Shown: piece by piece, positions 13,206-24,195 of the stretch | How positions within the stretch are numbered: the stretch's first letter is position 1 | Layout: every line of letters starts with the position of its first letter | Source of the DNA: Phaseolus vulgaris | Lineage: Eukaryota; Streptophyta; Magnoliopsida; Fabales; Fabaceae | Assembly (NCBI RefSeq): GCF_000499845.2 | Contig: NC_023754.2 | Location: 13,658,993-13,722,992 of the forward strand | Reading direction: 5' to 3' | DNA: 64,000 nucleotides | Position numbers and translations under genes: made by a program | Notes under the pieces: model-generated | What the model saw: only the letters and a program-made list of their open reading frames with translations | The model's database searches: none | What the model was told of the DNA's origin: nothing

Positions 13206-14270
13206 TATTGAACCAAGTGGTGTTCAAGCTTTGAAGAATCCAAAACCCTTTGAAGGATGTTGAAGGCTAGGTTTTGCTTGCTATTGCTGAGCTGTCTTAG
13301 ATAGGATCTGGGGTAGATTGTGTTTGTAATCCACTCTTGATTGAATCCAAAGCATAGGCATTCTCAATCTTTTTAAAAGAAAAGTGTTTTTCAAACTAAG
13401 TGAAAAACAACCTGTTGTTTTGTCGAAACAACCGATTGTGTTTATATTTAGATGTTTTTAGAAAAGGTTGAAAACTGTTTTTATGGTTGACTTGCTGTCA
13501 AAACCAAAACAACTGATTGATTCGTGAAAACAACCGATTGTTTGTTTTGGTACCATAACAGAAAAATGGTTTGTGCTTTGACTGAGCATTAAATGATTTT
13601 CTAACTGTTTACGCTCCAGCTTTTAATGCTTTGACCAATCTTTAAATGCAATTAATAGTTTGTTAAGATTTGATAACAAATAACAACTTTGATATATACA
13701 AAAAAAACAGATTTGAGTTTTTCACTGTTTTTGAGTTTTTGAAAAGTTGAGATTGCTTAGAGATTGAGTTTGATCAAAGTGTGTGAGATAGGATTATCTC
13801 TTGTATTGATTTCAGATTCATTATGTAACAAGTGTAATCCTTGTATCTATTGAAAGAACTTTGTGTGTTTGCTGAGAAGTGTTGTGTGTTCTTGAGGGGA
13901 TCAAGATTAGCATTCTTAGTGTTGGTGTGTTGACCAAGAGAAGTGTGTGTCTTAAGGGGATCAAGGTCACTTTCTTGGTTGTGTTGTAAGTGATCTAGGT
14001 TTGATTGCTTAGTGGTATTCCTCAGTGGTTTATGAGAAGACTGGATGTAGCTTTGAGTTTAGAGTGAACCAGTATAAACATCTGTGTGCATTCTCTCTAT
14101 CCTTAATCTCTTTAATTTCAGTTTTGATATTTGCAAACTGGTATAAACAACCGATTGTTTTTTCTGGTGCTGCTATTTTTGCTTTGTGTTTTGGCAAACT
14201 GAATTTGTTATCATTTGTTTCTCGAAGTAATTTCATTCTTGGCTTAAAAGTTTGCGAAACCATTCTAACA
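13206..14270 (+). mobile_element. Solo LTR of a Ty1/copia (SIRE/Maximus-like) element, TSD GTGCC
   Basis: A 1065-bp LTR starts TATTGAACCAAG (canonical TGTTGAACC with one change) and ends TTCTAACA. It is flanked on both sides by GTGCC (13201-13205 and 14271-14275), a perfect 5-bp target duplication. Inside are several CAACCGATTGT motifs typical of legume SIRE-type LTRs. There is no internal coding region, so it is a solo LTR left by LTR-LTR recombination. It interrupts the older gag-like element: the charged coding sequence on the left resumes directly after the second GTGCC. Lineage naming is from memory of legume LTRs. Confidence 0.8.
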
Positions 14271-14275
14271 GTGCC

Positions 14276-14650
14276 CTTAGAGGACCTGTTGCAAGACGAC
14301 ATTGGAATGATGTGTCGAGCCCTTGCCCTGACCCGCCTGGGTTGTGAAGACCGGTGTCGCTATGCCGAGGAGGTCTTTCGGCTAGAGCATTAGTTGTCCG
14401 AGGCTTCGGGCAACTTGAAGCAATCTCTCACGGTCAACACTGAATACAAAGAGAGACTCGCTCGGGCTGAGGCTGAGCGGGAGATTACTAAGGACAGGAT
14501 GTCGAAGTCGAGCGGCAGGCCACCGAGATGGCGTCTGAAGTGGCTCCCCTGAAGAAGACTTTGGAAGAGACCACCCACAAAAACTCGATGCTGGAGAACA
14601 AGGTTTAGGAACTCGATGCTGAGACCGAGCTCAAGACCGAGGTTGAATCT
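14276..14650 (+). pseudogene. Charged coiled-coil tail of the gag-like element, decayed
   Basis: After the solo LTR the reading frame continues with EDLLQDDIGMMCRALALTRLG and then, through stops, a Glu/Lys/Arg-rich heptad-like stretch. It ends in an (AT)n microsatellite (14667-14700), where the element appears truncated. Assignment to the upstream element is by context. Confidence 0.4.
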
Positions 14651-14663
14651 AATATACTTCAAA

Positions 14664-14666
<3 letters not shown>

Positions 14667-14700
<34 letters not shown>
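14667..14700. repeat. (AT)n microsatellite
   Basis: An uninterrupted AT dinucleotide run of about 34 bases abuts the end of the retroelement remnant. Confidence 0.95.
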
Positions 14701-14706
<6 letters not shown>

Positions 14707-15921
14707 GTATTTCTATATTAAATAACCCTTTTATAGTAATTAAATGTCTATTAATTATAAATTTAATTTACTTTTTAAATATATTTTTTCCATTTTTAAA
14801 AATATTCTCAATTACATGGTTTATATTTTAAGCTATAATAATACTTTTTTAAGTTTTATTAAAAAATTAATTTTTTTATTTAGTAAATAGTTAAACTATG
14901 ATTAATAATGTTTGAAATTATTACTTTAAATTTATAAGATATTTATACTTCCTAATGATTTTTTTCAATATATTAAATATTCATTTTACATTTTTTTCAT
15001 AAATAACTATAATGTGATATATTCTTTTATCTCTTTATTTTATTTTTATTACTTTTCTACATAAAATATAAAAACAACAATTTATTTTAAAAATTAAATT
15101 AAACAACACCAATTAATTACATTATTATTTATTGTAATTGTGTCGGTGTCACAAATTTAAACATCATTCCTATTAATTCATTAAAATATTAATATTGCCA
15201 ATTGCCAATTAAATCATCATACACTACAACTCATCCAAATATTAATATTGATAATGTGGGTGTATAATTTAATTTTATGAATCAACATGTTAATACATGA
15301 AATCTTTTCTCCGTTAATTTTTTCCCCTTTCCAACTTAAACAATTTTAACCAATATGTGTTTACACGAGCAACCATCCTTGTATAATCAAATTCCATATC
15401 ATATATCAATGGTAGTTTTCACTGCTTCCATTGCACTTTACAAAGCTGTTTCTCTGTGACACAGATTATAAATAAATAAGACATTAACCTTCAAATTAGT
15501 TTCTAGATACCAATTAGGCATAGGTAGATTTAACATGGACCACAACAAAGCTGAATTAGGTATAAGTAGATGCTTCATTTTGGCAAAACTGAACAACATC
15601 TATTATTCATCTATCATACATACTTTTACTACATGACTCCACTCCTTTTTCTTCTTTTTTTGTAACAAATAAACAAAAACAACATCCCTAAATTCCATGT
15701 AACATTTTCAAAATTTCTAAATCACATGTTGGCTTTCACAAAGTGGAATATTCCAAGATCAATTGTTTTCACAAATCAGTTCTTTCCAAGAAATTGGCCT
15801 CAAATTCTACATAGCAATCTCAATAAGAAAGAAAGCCACCCAAGAACTTGTTGAGCTATGCCGGAGACTCAATCATGTCATAGCAATGCAGCAGCAGTCT
15901 AGCAGAACAGGACCCCTACTT
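14701..15921. other. AT-rich spacer and TSB 3' flank
   Basis: Very AT-rich up to about 15300, then of mixed composition up to the TSB stop codon. The segment nearest 15921 should contain the TSB 3' UTR. No gene is recognised. Confidence 0.5.
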
Positions 15922-18900
15922 TCAAACATTCAAGTACTTGACAGCAGTTTGAACATCCTTATCCCCTCTGCCACTGCAATTAACCACAACCTTAGTTCCA
16001 TTCGGAAGGGTAGGGCAGAGTTTCTCCAAATAAGCAAGAGCATGAGATGTCTCCAAAGCTGGAATAATACCTTCCAGCCGAGATACTCTCTTAAAGGCTG
16101 CAGATTACAGAACACCCCAACGTGAGACACAGAAACAAGATACAAGGATTAAAGCAACTTCAGCTTCTGATCTTGGAAAATATAAGATAAGAACTAATAG
16201 CTCTACTGCCTCTATATAGCAGATCAGATGAATAAGGGAAACAATAAATGAAGAATTTTGTAATGGCATAATGAAAAGAATAGTTAACCTGGAATTGATT
16301 CATAACATGCTAACAATGGCCATTATTAGCATATATTTCTATCTAAGCCAACAATATGTTATCATGATAAAGTTGGAAAATAGTTGCACCGTTATTAAAG
16401 TGGAAAGAAATAGATGAAATATATTTCTGAGATCTCTTACAAATGTGATTACAGTTTCTATTTATAGACTGTTTTACAACCTAATTAAAGAAAGAAATAA
16501 TAGGCAATGAAAGCCAGAAATAATGAGTGTTTAAAGCTGTACAAATCAAATAAAATAAAATTACTAACAAATCTGTCCTAATAAATATAAAATGGAATCT
16601 GCACTTAATTATAACATAATTCTCCTGATTATGCAACACTCCCCCTCAAGTTGGTGAATGTATATTTATCATTCCCAACTTGCAAGTAAGATCTTCGAAT
16701 TGTTTTGTGGAAAGTCCCTTAGTAAACATATCTGCCAATTGGAGTCTTGAAGGGATGTACTCAGTGGCTATAAGACCATCATCCAACTTCTCTTTAATAA
16801 AGTGTCGGTCTATCTCTACGTGCTTTGTTCGATCATGTTGAACCGGATTGTGTGCAATACTGATAGCGGACTTATTATCACATGCCAAACCCATAGGAGC
16901 TTCATATTTTATTTTTAAATCATCAAGTATAATCTTCATCCATAAGAGTTCACACACCCCTTGAGCCATGGCTCTAAATTCTGCCTCTGCACTTGATCTT
17001 GCAACTACATTTTGCTTCTTGTTCCTCCATGTCACCAGATTTCCACCCAAGAACATGTAGTACCCTGTGGTGGATCTCCTATCAACAATCGATCATGCAT
17101 AGTCAGCATCAGTATATACTTTCATGGATAAGTTTTCCCCCTTTTTGAATAGCAATCCTTTTCCTGGAGAGGCTTTTAAGTACTGAATAATTTTATCTAC
17201 TGCCTGTAAGTGTCTTTCTCTTGGATCATGCATAAATTGACTAACCACACTAACTGCATAGGTTATATCTGGCCTAGTGTGTGAAAGATAAATGAGTTTT
17301 CCCACAAGTCTTTGATATTGTGTCTTCTCCACTTTTGGGTTTTCCTCATCATTCCCAATCCTATGATTTTGCTCTATTGGCACTCCAGTGGGCTTACAAC
17401 CCAACTTACCAATCTCTTTGAGAAGATCAAGGATGTATTTCCTTTGAGAAATAAAGATGCCCTGTCTCGAGTAAGCAACCTCTATCCCAAGGAAGTACTT
17501 CAGCTTCCCAAGATCCTTCATTTCAAATTGAGCAGCTAGTCTCTCCCTCAAATTTTGTTTTTCAATCTCATCATCACCTGTAATAATCATATCATCTACA
17601 TAGACCAAAAGTAGAGTGAGTTTACCATTCTGAGAATGTTTTATAAACAGAGTATGGTCACCTTGGCTTTGTTGGTACCCCAAAGATACCATAGCTTGAG
17701 TAAACCTTCCAAACCAAGCACGAGGTGATTGTTTAAGACCATATAGGGTCTTCTTAAGTCTGCACGCCTTATTCCCTTCATTAACAATACCATAACCAGG
17801 TGGAATCTCCATGTATACTTCTTCCTCCAAGCTTCCATGCAAGAAGGCATTTTTAACATCAAATTGATGCATTGCCCAACCAAAGTGTGCTGCCAGGGAG
17901 AGAATAATCCTGACGGTATTCATTTTTGCCACTGGAGCAAAAGTCTCCTCATAATCGATCCCATAGGTTTGAGTGTACCCTTTTGCAACCAACCTTGCTT
18001 TATACCGATCGAGTGTGCCATCAGACTTATACTTAACTGTGTATATCCACCTACAACCCACTGCTTTCTTATCTTTTGGTCTCTCTACAATCTCCCAAGT
18101 CTCATTCCTTTCTAACGCGCTCATTTCTTCATTCATGGCTCGAATCCAGTTCTCATCTTTTAAGGCTTCTTGTACCGATGAAGGGATTTTGATAGAATCA
18201 ATAGCTGAAAGAAAACTCTGGTGCTGTGCTGCATAGAAAGTTTTTCTGTAGACACAAATTGGGATATAGGATATTTGGCACAAGATCTTTTTTCTTTTCT
18301 CAAGGCAATAGGTAAATCATTTAGGTTAGGTTCAAAAGCAGTATTTAAGGTGTCCTCAAGAGTCTCATTGGTATGAGTTCTTACCTCCGGTTCAGACAAT
18401 TGAAGTTGCTGTTCGACCAGGACGGGTTCTTGTTGCCTTCGCTGATATTGTTTTCCAAAACATTTGTCTTCATTATTCTTCTCTGGTAATGATGTTGGTG
18501 CAGGGTCTTTGTCATCCTCCCTAAGAACGAAATCCTGCAACAAAGGAAAAGGTGGCAACTCAAGGTCCTCAGCTTCTTGAATACTCTCCCCCTGAAGCTG
18601 AGAATTAGGAAAGAAAGACTCTGTTTCATGGAAGGTGACATCTTTGGAAATATACACTTTACGACTTTGAGGATGATAACATTTGTACCCCTTTTTGTTG
18701 GGGGCATAACCGATGAAGACACATTTGATGGCACGAGGATCTAACTTACCCCGATAAGGACTATGAACATGGACAAAAGCAGGACAACCAAAGACACGAT
18801 TCTGAAGACTATTCAACATGGGAATAGAAGGATAGAATGTGGTCATAACCTGAATAGGAGTAACACCCTCTAAAACCCGAGAGGGTAATCTATTAATCAA

Positions 18901-21900
18901 ATAAGTGGCAGTCAGGACTGCTTCCCCCCAGTAAGATCTAGGAACAGATGTTTGGAAAAGTAAAGCTCGAGTAACCTCAAGGAGATGACGATTTTTCCTT
19001 TCAGCAACCCAATTTTGTTGAGGAGTGTCCACACAGGTTAATTCATGAACAACTCCATTTTCCTCAAGGAACTTGGAAAGGTTTTGGTTCACATATTCTC
19101 TTCCATTATCAGAACGCAATCTCTTAATTGGACTTTCAAATTGTGTTTGAATCATTCTGTAAAACTTTACAAACAAGTGAAAAACTTCAGACTTATCTTT
19201 CATGAGGAATATCCAAGTAACCCGAGTACAATCATCAATAAATGAAACAAACCATTTTGCACCCGAGATATTAGGAATAGGTGAAGGTCCCCATACATCT
19301 GAATGAATAAGATCAAAAGGTTTAGAACTTTTATTACCATTGGGAGGAAAAGTTGTCCGATGGTGTTTAGCAAACTGACAAACATCACAACGAAATGACT
19401 CAGCAGACACTTTTGTAAATAAAACAGGAAATAAGGACTTTAGGATACTAAATGGAGGATGACCAAGACGTCTGTGTTGAAGCCATATCTGAGAGGATGA
19501 CCAAGATTCACAACCTTGCTGAAAATTAGAAGTGTGTGCCTGTAGTCTAGCACCCTTTTTACTTTCTTCATGTTGTAAATAATATAACCCGCCCTGCTCT
19601 TTAGCAATTCCAATAGTCTTCCCCGTGGCAAGATCCTGAAAAACACAATGGGAAGGGAAAAATACCACTGCACAATTTAAATCTTGGGTAATCTTTTGAA
19701 TAGACAAGAGGTTATTGGATAGTTTGGGAACATGAAGCACATTTTTTAAAGGAAATGAAGGTTGAAGGTGAATGTTACCACAACCATTAATGGGGGTAGT
19801 GGAACCATTAGCAACAGTAATATATGGCTTACCGGATAAAGTAGTGTAGGATGAAAAAAAAGAGGAATGAGGTGTCATATGATCAGTAGCACCAGAGTCT
19901 ATAATCCAGATATTTTCAGTACTAGAAGCATTAAAGGATAAAAAACTAGAATTTTTACCACTCATAGTAAAGGAACAATAGCTAGATGGCTTACTAAGGG
20001 AGTCCATGAGAGTTCAAAACCAACTTTTTTCAGATTGGCAAAATTTGATCCTGTTCACGCACAAAAAAAAAAAAAAAATCCGCTGGAAAAATTTTCCGGT
20101 GGCGGTTTCCGGCGAGCAGTGGCAGTTCCGGCGAGCGACGGAAGTGGTGGTCGGTGGTGGTGGTCGGCGGTGGTCAATGGCGGTGGCAGTAACGGTCAAT
20201 GGTGCAAGGTGGTGGTGGTGGTCAATGGAGAAAGGATAAGGAAAATAAAAAGTTGCAGCAATGAAGGCTGTCCAACAAAAAAAAAATTGCAGCAATGAAG
20301 GCTGTCCAAAAGAAAAATAATTGCAGCAATGAAGGCTGTCAAGAAAAAATGATTACAGCAATGAAGGCTGTCAAGAAAAAATGATTACAGCAATGAAGGC
20401 TGTCAAGAAAAAATGATTACAGCAATGAAGGCTGTCAAGAAAAAATGATTACAGCAATGAAGGCTAAAAAAAAATAAAAATTGCGGAAGCAGAGTCTCCT
20501 ATACCAAGTGGAAAGAAATAGATGAAATATATTTCTGAGATCTCTTACAAATGTGATTACAGTCTCTATTTATAGACTGTTTTACAACCTAATTAAAGAA
20601 AGAAATAATAGGCAATGAAAGCCAGAAATAATGAGTGTTTAAAGCTGTACAAATCAAATAAAATAAAATCACTAACAAATCTGTCCTAATAAATATAAAA
20701 TGGAATCTGCACTTAATTATAACATAATTCTCCTGATTATGCAACAATTAAGATCAATCGTTACAACTTTATCTTATCAAGACACGGCAGTCTTCTCTTT
20801 CTCACTTGTCACATTTTATGTTTTAGTTAAATCCTTATGTATTTGAAGATTTGTAGAGAGTGAAAAGTGACCAAATCAAAGAATAGAAAACCATGACAAA
20901 CAAAATTTTAGTGACTAATTTTCTGCCGAAGATATATCACTATACATTTGACAAGGCAATAAATATAAGATAGTCCTACCTTCCAGTGCTTCTTCATCAG
21001 TAACACTATAGTATTCAGCACGCCCTACATCTTTCAAGAAACTATGTTCTGGTCCAACTCCAGGGTAGTCCAACCTATACAATGGAAAAGGAAAACTGGA
21101 ATGAACAAAACCTGGATAAACAAAAGAAAAAGTAAACAAATACTAACCAGATGAATTACCCTGCACTGATAGAGTGAGGCTCAATTATTTGCCCATCTTC
21201 ATCCTGCAAAAGATAGCTCATAGCTCCATGCAAAACCCCAATTTCTCCTTTTGTTAATGTAGCTGCATGCTTAGCACTATCTAGGCCTAACCCTGCAGCC
21301 TCCACACCAATCAGCCTAACATCTTCATCATCGATAAATTCATGGAAAAGTCCCATGGCATTTGAACCACCACCAACACATGCTACAAGAACATCTGGCT
21401 TCCCTCCCCACTTTTCCAATGCTTGCTTTCTTGTTTCTTTACCAATCACCGCTTGAAACTCTCTTACCATCATTGGATAGGGATGTGGCCCGGCAACAGA
21501 ACCCAAAATATAATGTGTTGTCTCCACATTGGTCACCCAATCCCTTATAGCTTCTGATGTGGCATCCTTCAGTGTAGCAGTCCCTGAATGAACTGCTCTG
21601 ACCTACATAACAAAATTACCTAACTAATGAGAAAACACATTGACAAACTAGTAGCTGCTCTATCAATGCCTAATTTATGTTAAAAATTTAACTATTAAGA
21701 TAATGTCTTGCATCAGATAAACCCTGCATCCTCAATAAGATGCCTTTCCCCATGCTCATTTTGAACTTCAAACTTAGTCTTGAACACTAAGCAACTAATT
21801 GGATTGGATTATAATTCATGTGAACTGACATCTGACATAAAAACACTATCTCACCATTTTTTCATTCCTACACCATCTACAAACAACCCTAACAAAAAGC

Positions 21901-23337
21901 CAAAACGCTAAACATAGAAAATCAATCATTCATTCATCCTCACAAAGTACTACTACTTCATTCCATATCTATCAATGGTTAAGATTAATATACATAGATT
22001 AAGGAACATGAATGTAAAACATTGTTGTATTTGAACTAATATACTCTTATTCAGTATCTCATTACTTGTGATAAATTCTAAATTACTATTGCAGCAACTG
22101 TCAAACAAGTGTACAAGTAAAAAAAACAAGTAATAACATTTTGGAATCTTAAAACATCAATAGTATCTTTTCTTAAAAAAAGAGTTAAAACATCAACCTT
22201 ATTTCTAGTTTTCTATGTTCAATTCAAACACAATTATACTCTACACGCTCACACATTAAGGAGGCATTCACTTGCCATTTTGTTTCCTGTTTTCACTTTT
22301 TAATCACAAAATTGTCATCTAGTTTTCAATCGGTTTCCTCTTCTCAAAGATTTGTGCAGGGATCAATTTAAACAACTTTTCCATTTTTGTTTCCTATACA
22401 AATCTTTGAAAACATGAAACAAGTTAAAATGGCAGTTTTGTAATTAAAAAGTGGAAACAGAAAATCAAAGTACAAATAAACACCCCCAAAGGTGAACGTC
22501 TCTCTCTTTGTTCCCCACGTTGCAGGGCACTAGCCCCATCTACTAGACTCAACCAAGGATGGTATTAAAACATCAACCTATAAGATAGGGAAGTGCTAGT
22601 ACCAAAGTTACCAACATAGGATCGTTTTCTCATAAACATTCTCATTAATCATTTCCATTCCCCACCAAAAGAAAACACAAGAACAAGCTAAGAACAACCA
22701 AGTAGCCATTAGACAACACACCTCAGCACCAAGAAGCCGCATTCTAAACACATTAAGAGCCTGTCTCTCCATATCCCTCGCCCCCATATATACCACACAC
22801 TCCAACCCAAACCTCGCACACACAGTGGCAGTGGCCACCCCATGCTGCCCAGCACCAGTCTCAGCAATGACCCTTCTCTTCCCCAACCTCTTCGTCAGCA
22901 AAGCCTGAGCAACCGCATTATTGATCTTGTGCGCGCCCGTGTGGTTCAGATCCTCCCTCTTCAGATACACCTCAGGCCCTTCTCCGTCACGCGCGTAGTG
23001 GCGCGTGAGCCTCTCCGCGAAGTAGAGTGGGCTCTCGCGACCCACATAGTCCCGCAGAATCTCCGCAAGCTCATTCTGCGAAAGACGAAAACTTTATCGG
23101 TTTTGGGAGATACCATTTTGAAGGTTCGGAGAAATACGAAGTGGGGATTGGGAATTGAAATGAGAGAGAGAAGAGAACCTGAAAATGTTCGTCGGAAGCG
23201 ACGGAGTGGAACGCGGATTCGAGTTCGGTGAGGGCGAACATAAGGGTTTCAGGGACGTACTTGCCGCCGAACCGGCCGAACCGTCCGCGTGAGTCGGGTC
23301 GCTGAGAGTGGACCGAACCTGTGTCGCGGTTCGCCAT
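15922..23337 (-). CDS. TSB: Tryptophan synthase beta subunit, five exons
   Basis: The enzyme condenses indole with serine to make tryptophan, using PLP. Minus-strand exons are 23337-23179, 23075-22722, 21602-21160, 21074-20980 and 16097-15922. GT/AG borders and phases close to 408 residues. The start is MANRDTGSV; the frame upstream has a TAA and no other ATG. Visible catalytic features are PLP-lysine K103 in [11 protein letters not shown]125 in AETGAGQHG, and the phosphate-binding GGGSN at 248-252. The C-terminus ([29 protein letters not shown]) matches plant TrpB. Plant TSB1/2 carry a plastid transit peptide of tens of residues. Here the mature-like sequence begins at once, as in short TSB forms, so the protein may be cytosolic unless an unseen upstream exon exists. 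Intron 4 is 4.9 kb because of a copia insertion in the same orientation. Confidence 0.95.
16401..16638 (-). repeat. 3' LTR of the TSB-intron copia
   Basis: 238 bp, differing from the partner LTR at 20509-20746 at two sites (tttcta/tctcta near 16455 and attact/atcact near 16562). It is the 3' LTR because the element reads on the minus strand. Confidence 0.93.
16639..16654 (-). other. Polypurine tract
   Basis: On the minus strand the sequence CCAACTTGAGGGGGAG lies immediately before the TGTTGCAT start of the 3' LTR, a standard copia plus-strand primer. Confidence 0.85.
16646..18283 (-). pseudogene. Copia reverse transcriptase and RNase H, one in-frame stop
   Basis: The frame (18283-17093) encodes the copia [30 protein letters not shown], the DVKNAFLHG box, [10 protein letters not shown], and catalytic YVDDMIITG. 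The RNase H part (17092-16646) has [36 protein letters not shown] and the end ADMFTKGL. They share one frame but are split by a TGA after DADYA (17093-17095), where a glycine codon is expected (DYAGS in relatives). The N-terminal piece is in a different frame from the integrase ORF, a frameshift near 18230-18280. Confidence 0.9.
18160..20007 (-). pseudogene. Copia protease-integrase ORF, 615 residues
   Basis: A true ATG at 20007 opens MDSLSKPSS. The aspartic protease signature DSGATDHMT follows at residues 37-45, then the pre-integrase HRRLGHPP motif, the zinc-binding [10 protein letters not shown] region, and the DDE integrase with DVWGP, FIDDCTR and SDNGREY. The usual [13 protein letters not shown] reads [13 protein letters not shown], a Gly-to-Trp change beside the catalytic Glu. 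The ORF ends after the frameshift into a false tail. No gag precedes it. Confidence 0.88.
20252..20466. repeat. 32-33-bp tandem repeat in the copia leader, about seven copies
   Basis: Units contain the core GCAATGAAGGCTGTC followed by A-rich linkers. The last four are almost identical (AAGAAAAAATGATTACA linker) and earlier ones vary in linker length. The array sits between the 5' LTR and the protease ORF, where gag normally lies. Confidence 0.9.
20490..20507 (-). other. Degenerate primer-binding site
   Basis: Directly inside the 5' LTR the minus strand reads TTGGTATAGGAGACTC, resembling the tRNA-Met site TGGTATCAGAGC with several changes. Confidence 0.45.
20509..20746 (-). repeat. 5' LTR of the TSB-intron copia
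   Basis: 238 bp, TGTTGCATAATC to TTTCCA on the minus strand, the partner of 16401-16638. Confidence 0.93.
22260..22487. repeat. Foldback MITE in TSB intron 2
   Basis: The two halves are inverted copies. The left has TTTCACTTTTTAATCACAAAATTGTCAT and CAAAGATTTGTGCAGG; the right, reverse-complemented, has TTTCCACTTTTTAATTACAAAACTGCCAT-like sequence and CAAAGATTTGTATAGG. Termini are GGAGGCATTCACTTG and, inverted, GGGGGTGTTTATTTG. Possible 3-bp flanks TAA/AAA do not match exactly. The superfamily is not assigned. Confidence 0.65.
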
Positions 23338-24190
23338 TGGAAGAACTGAGGTGGGAATGAGAAAGAAAGAATGAAGAGGAATAAATGTATGAAGAAGAAG
23401 CAAGGTTGTAATAGAAAATTAAATTAATAAGTTAAATAATTTAAATAATGGTAAAATTACATATTAAAAAAATATGCATTTATCTTAAATTTAAACATAA
23501 ATAATATTAAAAGTATATAATATTTTTTATATCAAATTTAAATTTAAATAAAAATAGTTAAGATTTCCATATATGTTAAATTTTGTTGAATGAATGCTCT
23601 TTTTATAAGACAAGCTAGGGACAAGCAGATGAATTCCAATATTTATTAAAATTTTATTTTTAATATTTTGTAACACTCCATTAATTAGAAAAGTTAGCTA
23701 AATTGGCTACTTTATTTAAAGGTATTAATTTTCCAAAAAAAATTAAATGCTTTTTTTTTTCAAATTATCTATAATGTTAATGTGATATATTTTAGTTTTA
23801 ATTATTTTAAAGGTATTAATACTTTCTTACCGGTACTATAATGTCAATTTTATTGATATGTTATATAAAAAAAACAGGAGGACTAATGTTTCCAAAATTT
23901 ATTGACAAAGGCAAAGTTAAAATGTGAACAAGTTTAAGACATGACTAAATGCAAGAAAAAATAAATAAATGTTAGAAGAACTCTAAAATAATAATTTGAT
24001 TATACATTGGAAGAAAGTTCGTAGAATAGGTTTTAATGGATGGATATATATTTTTCAATAGATTAAATCAAATTAAAAAAATTATTGTTAATTTTAAAAA
24101 TCTGTTTAACACGTGATTTAAATGGATTTAGGATTTTATTAAAATATATCGTCAAATCCGGATGATGTAATTTAATTTAATTTAATCAAT
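23338..24190. other. TSB promoter side and AT-rich spacer
   Basis: The first ~80 bases are the TSB 5' UTR region, without an in-frame ATG. The rest is AT-rich with no gene. Confidence 0.5.
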
Positions 24191-24195
24191 CTTAT

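Larger units (their letters stand above)
10933..14650 (+). mobile_element. Degenerate retrotransposon-like element with gag-like (Transposase_28) ORF
   Basis: A GC-rich block interrupts AT-rich DNA. Its first ~800 bases look like an LTR or leader: a TATA box (CTATAAATAG, about 11637-11646) precedes the first ATG at 11756. Broken coding sequence follows: a Ser-rich N-terminus (11756-12017), a block resembling the plant 'putative gypsy-type transposon' domain PF04195/Transposase_28 (12041-12487), a Lys/Arg/Pro-rich linker (12785-13108) and a charged, probably coiled-coil tail (14276-14640). A solo LTR interrupts it at 13206-14270. No protease, integrase or reverse transcriptase is seen. I infer a nonautonomous TR-GAG-like or LARD-like element, truncated at its 3' end near the (AT)n tract. 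Exact borders are uncertain. Confidence 0.6.
16401..20746 (-). mobile_element. Ty1/copia retrotransposon in TSB intron 4, gag missing
   Basis: The element is 4346 bp, in the same orientation as TSB. It has two 238-bp LTRs (16401-16638 and 20509-20746) that differ at only two positions by eye. On the minus strand it begins TGTTGCATAATC and ends TTTCCA (TG..CA). Flanks read ATTAAAG (left) and ATTAAG (right), an imperfect target duplication. The order is PBS-like site, non-coding leader with a tandem repeat, protease-integrase ORF, reverse transcriptase and RNase H, polypurine tract. No gag ORF or zinc knuckle is present before the protease. A frameshift between integrase and RT and a stop in front of RNase H show it cannot be autonomous. 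Confidence 0.93.

Noticed and set aside
17312..18236. Plus-strand open frames inside the copia RT region
   Set aside because: Antisense shadows of the reverse transcriptase.
20014..20298. His/Pro-rich and Gly/Val-rich open frames on both strands
   Set aside because: Produced by a GGTGGTGGT low-complexity leader of the copia; not a gag and no motif.
22842..23231. 129-residue plus-strand open frame
   Set aside because: Antisense to TSB exons 1 and 2.
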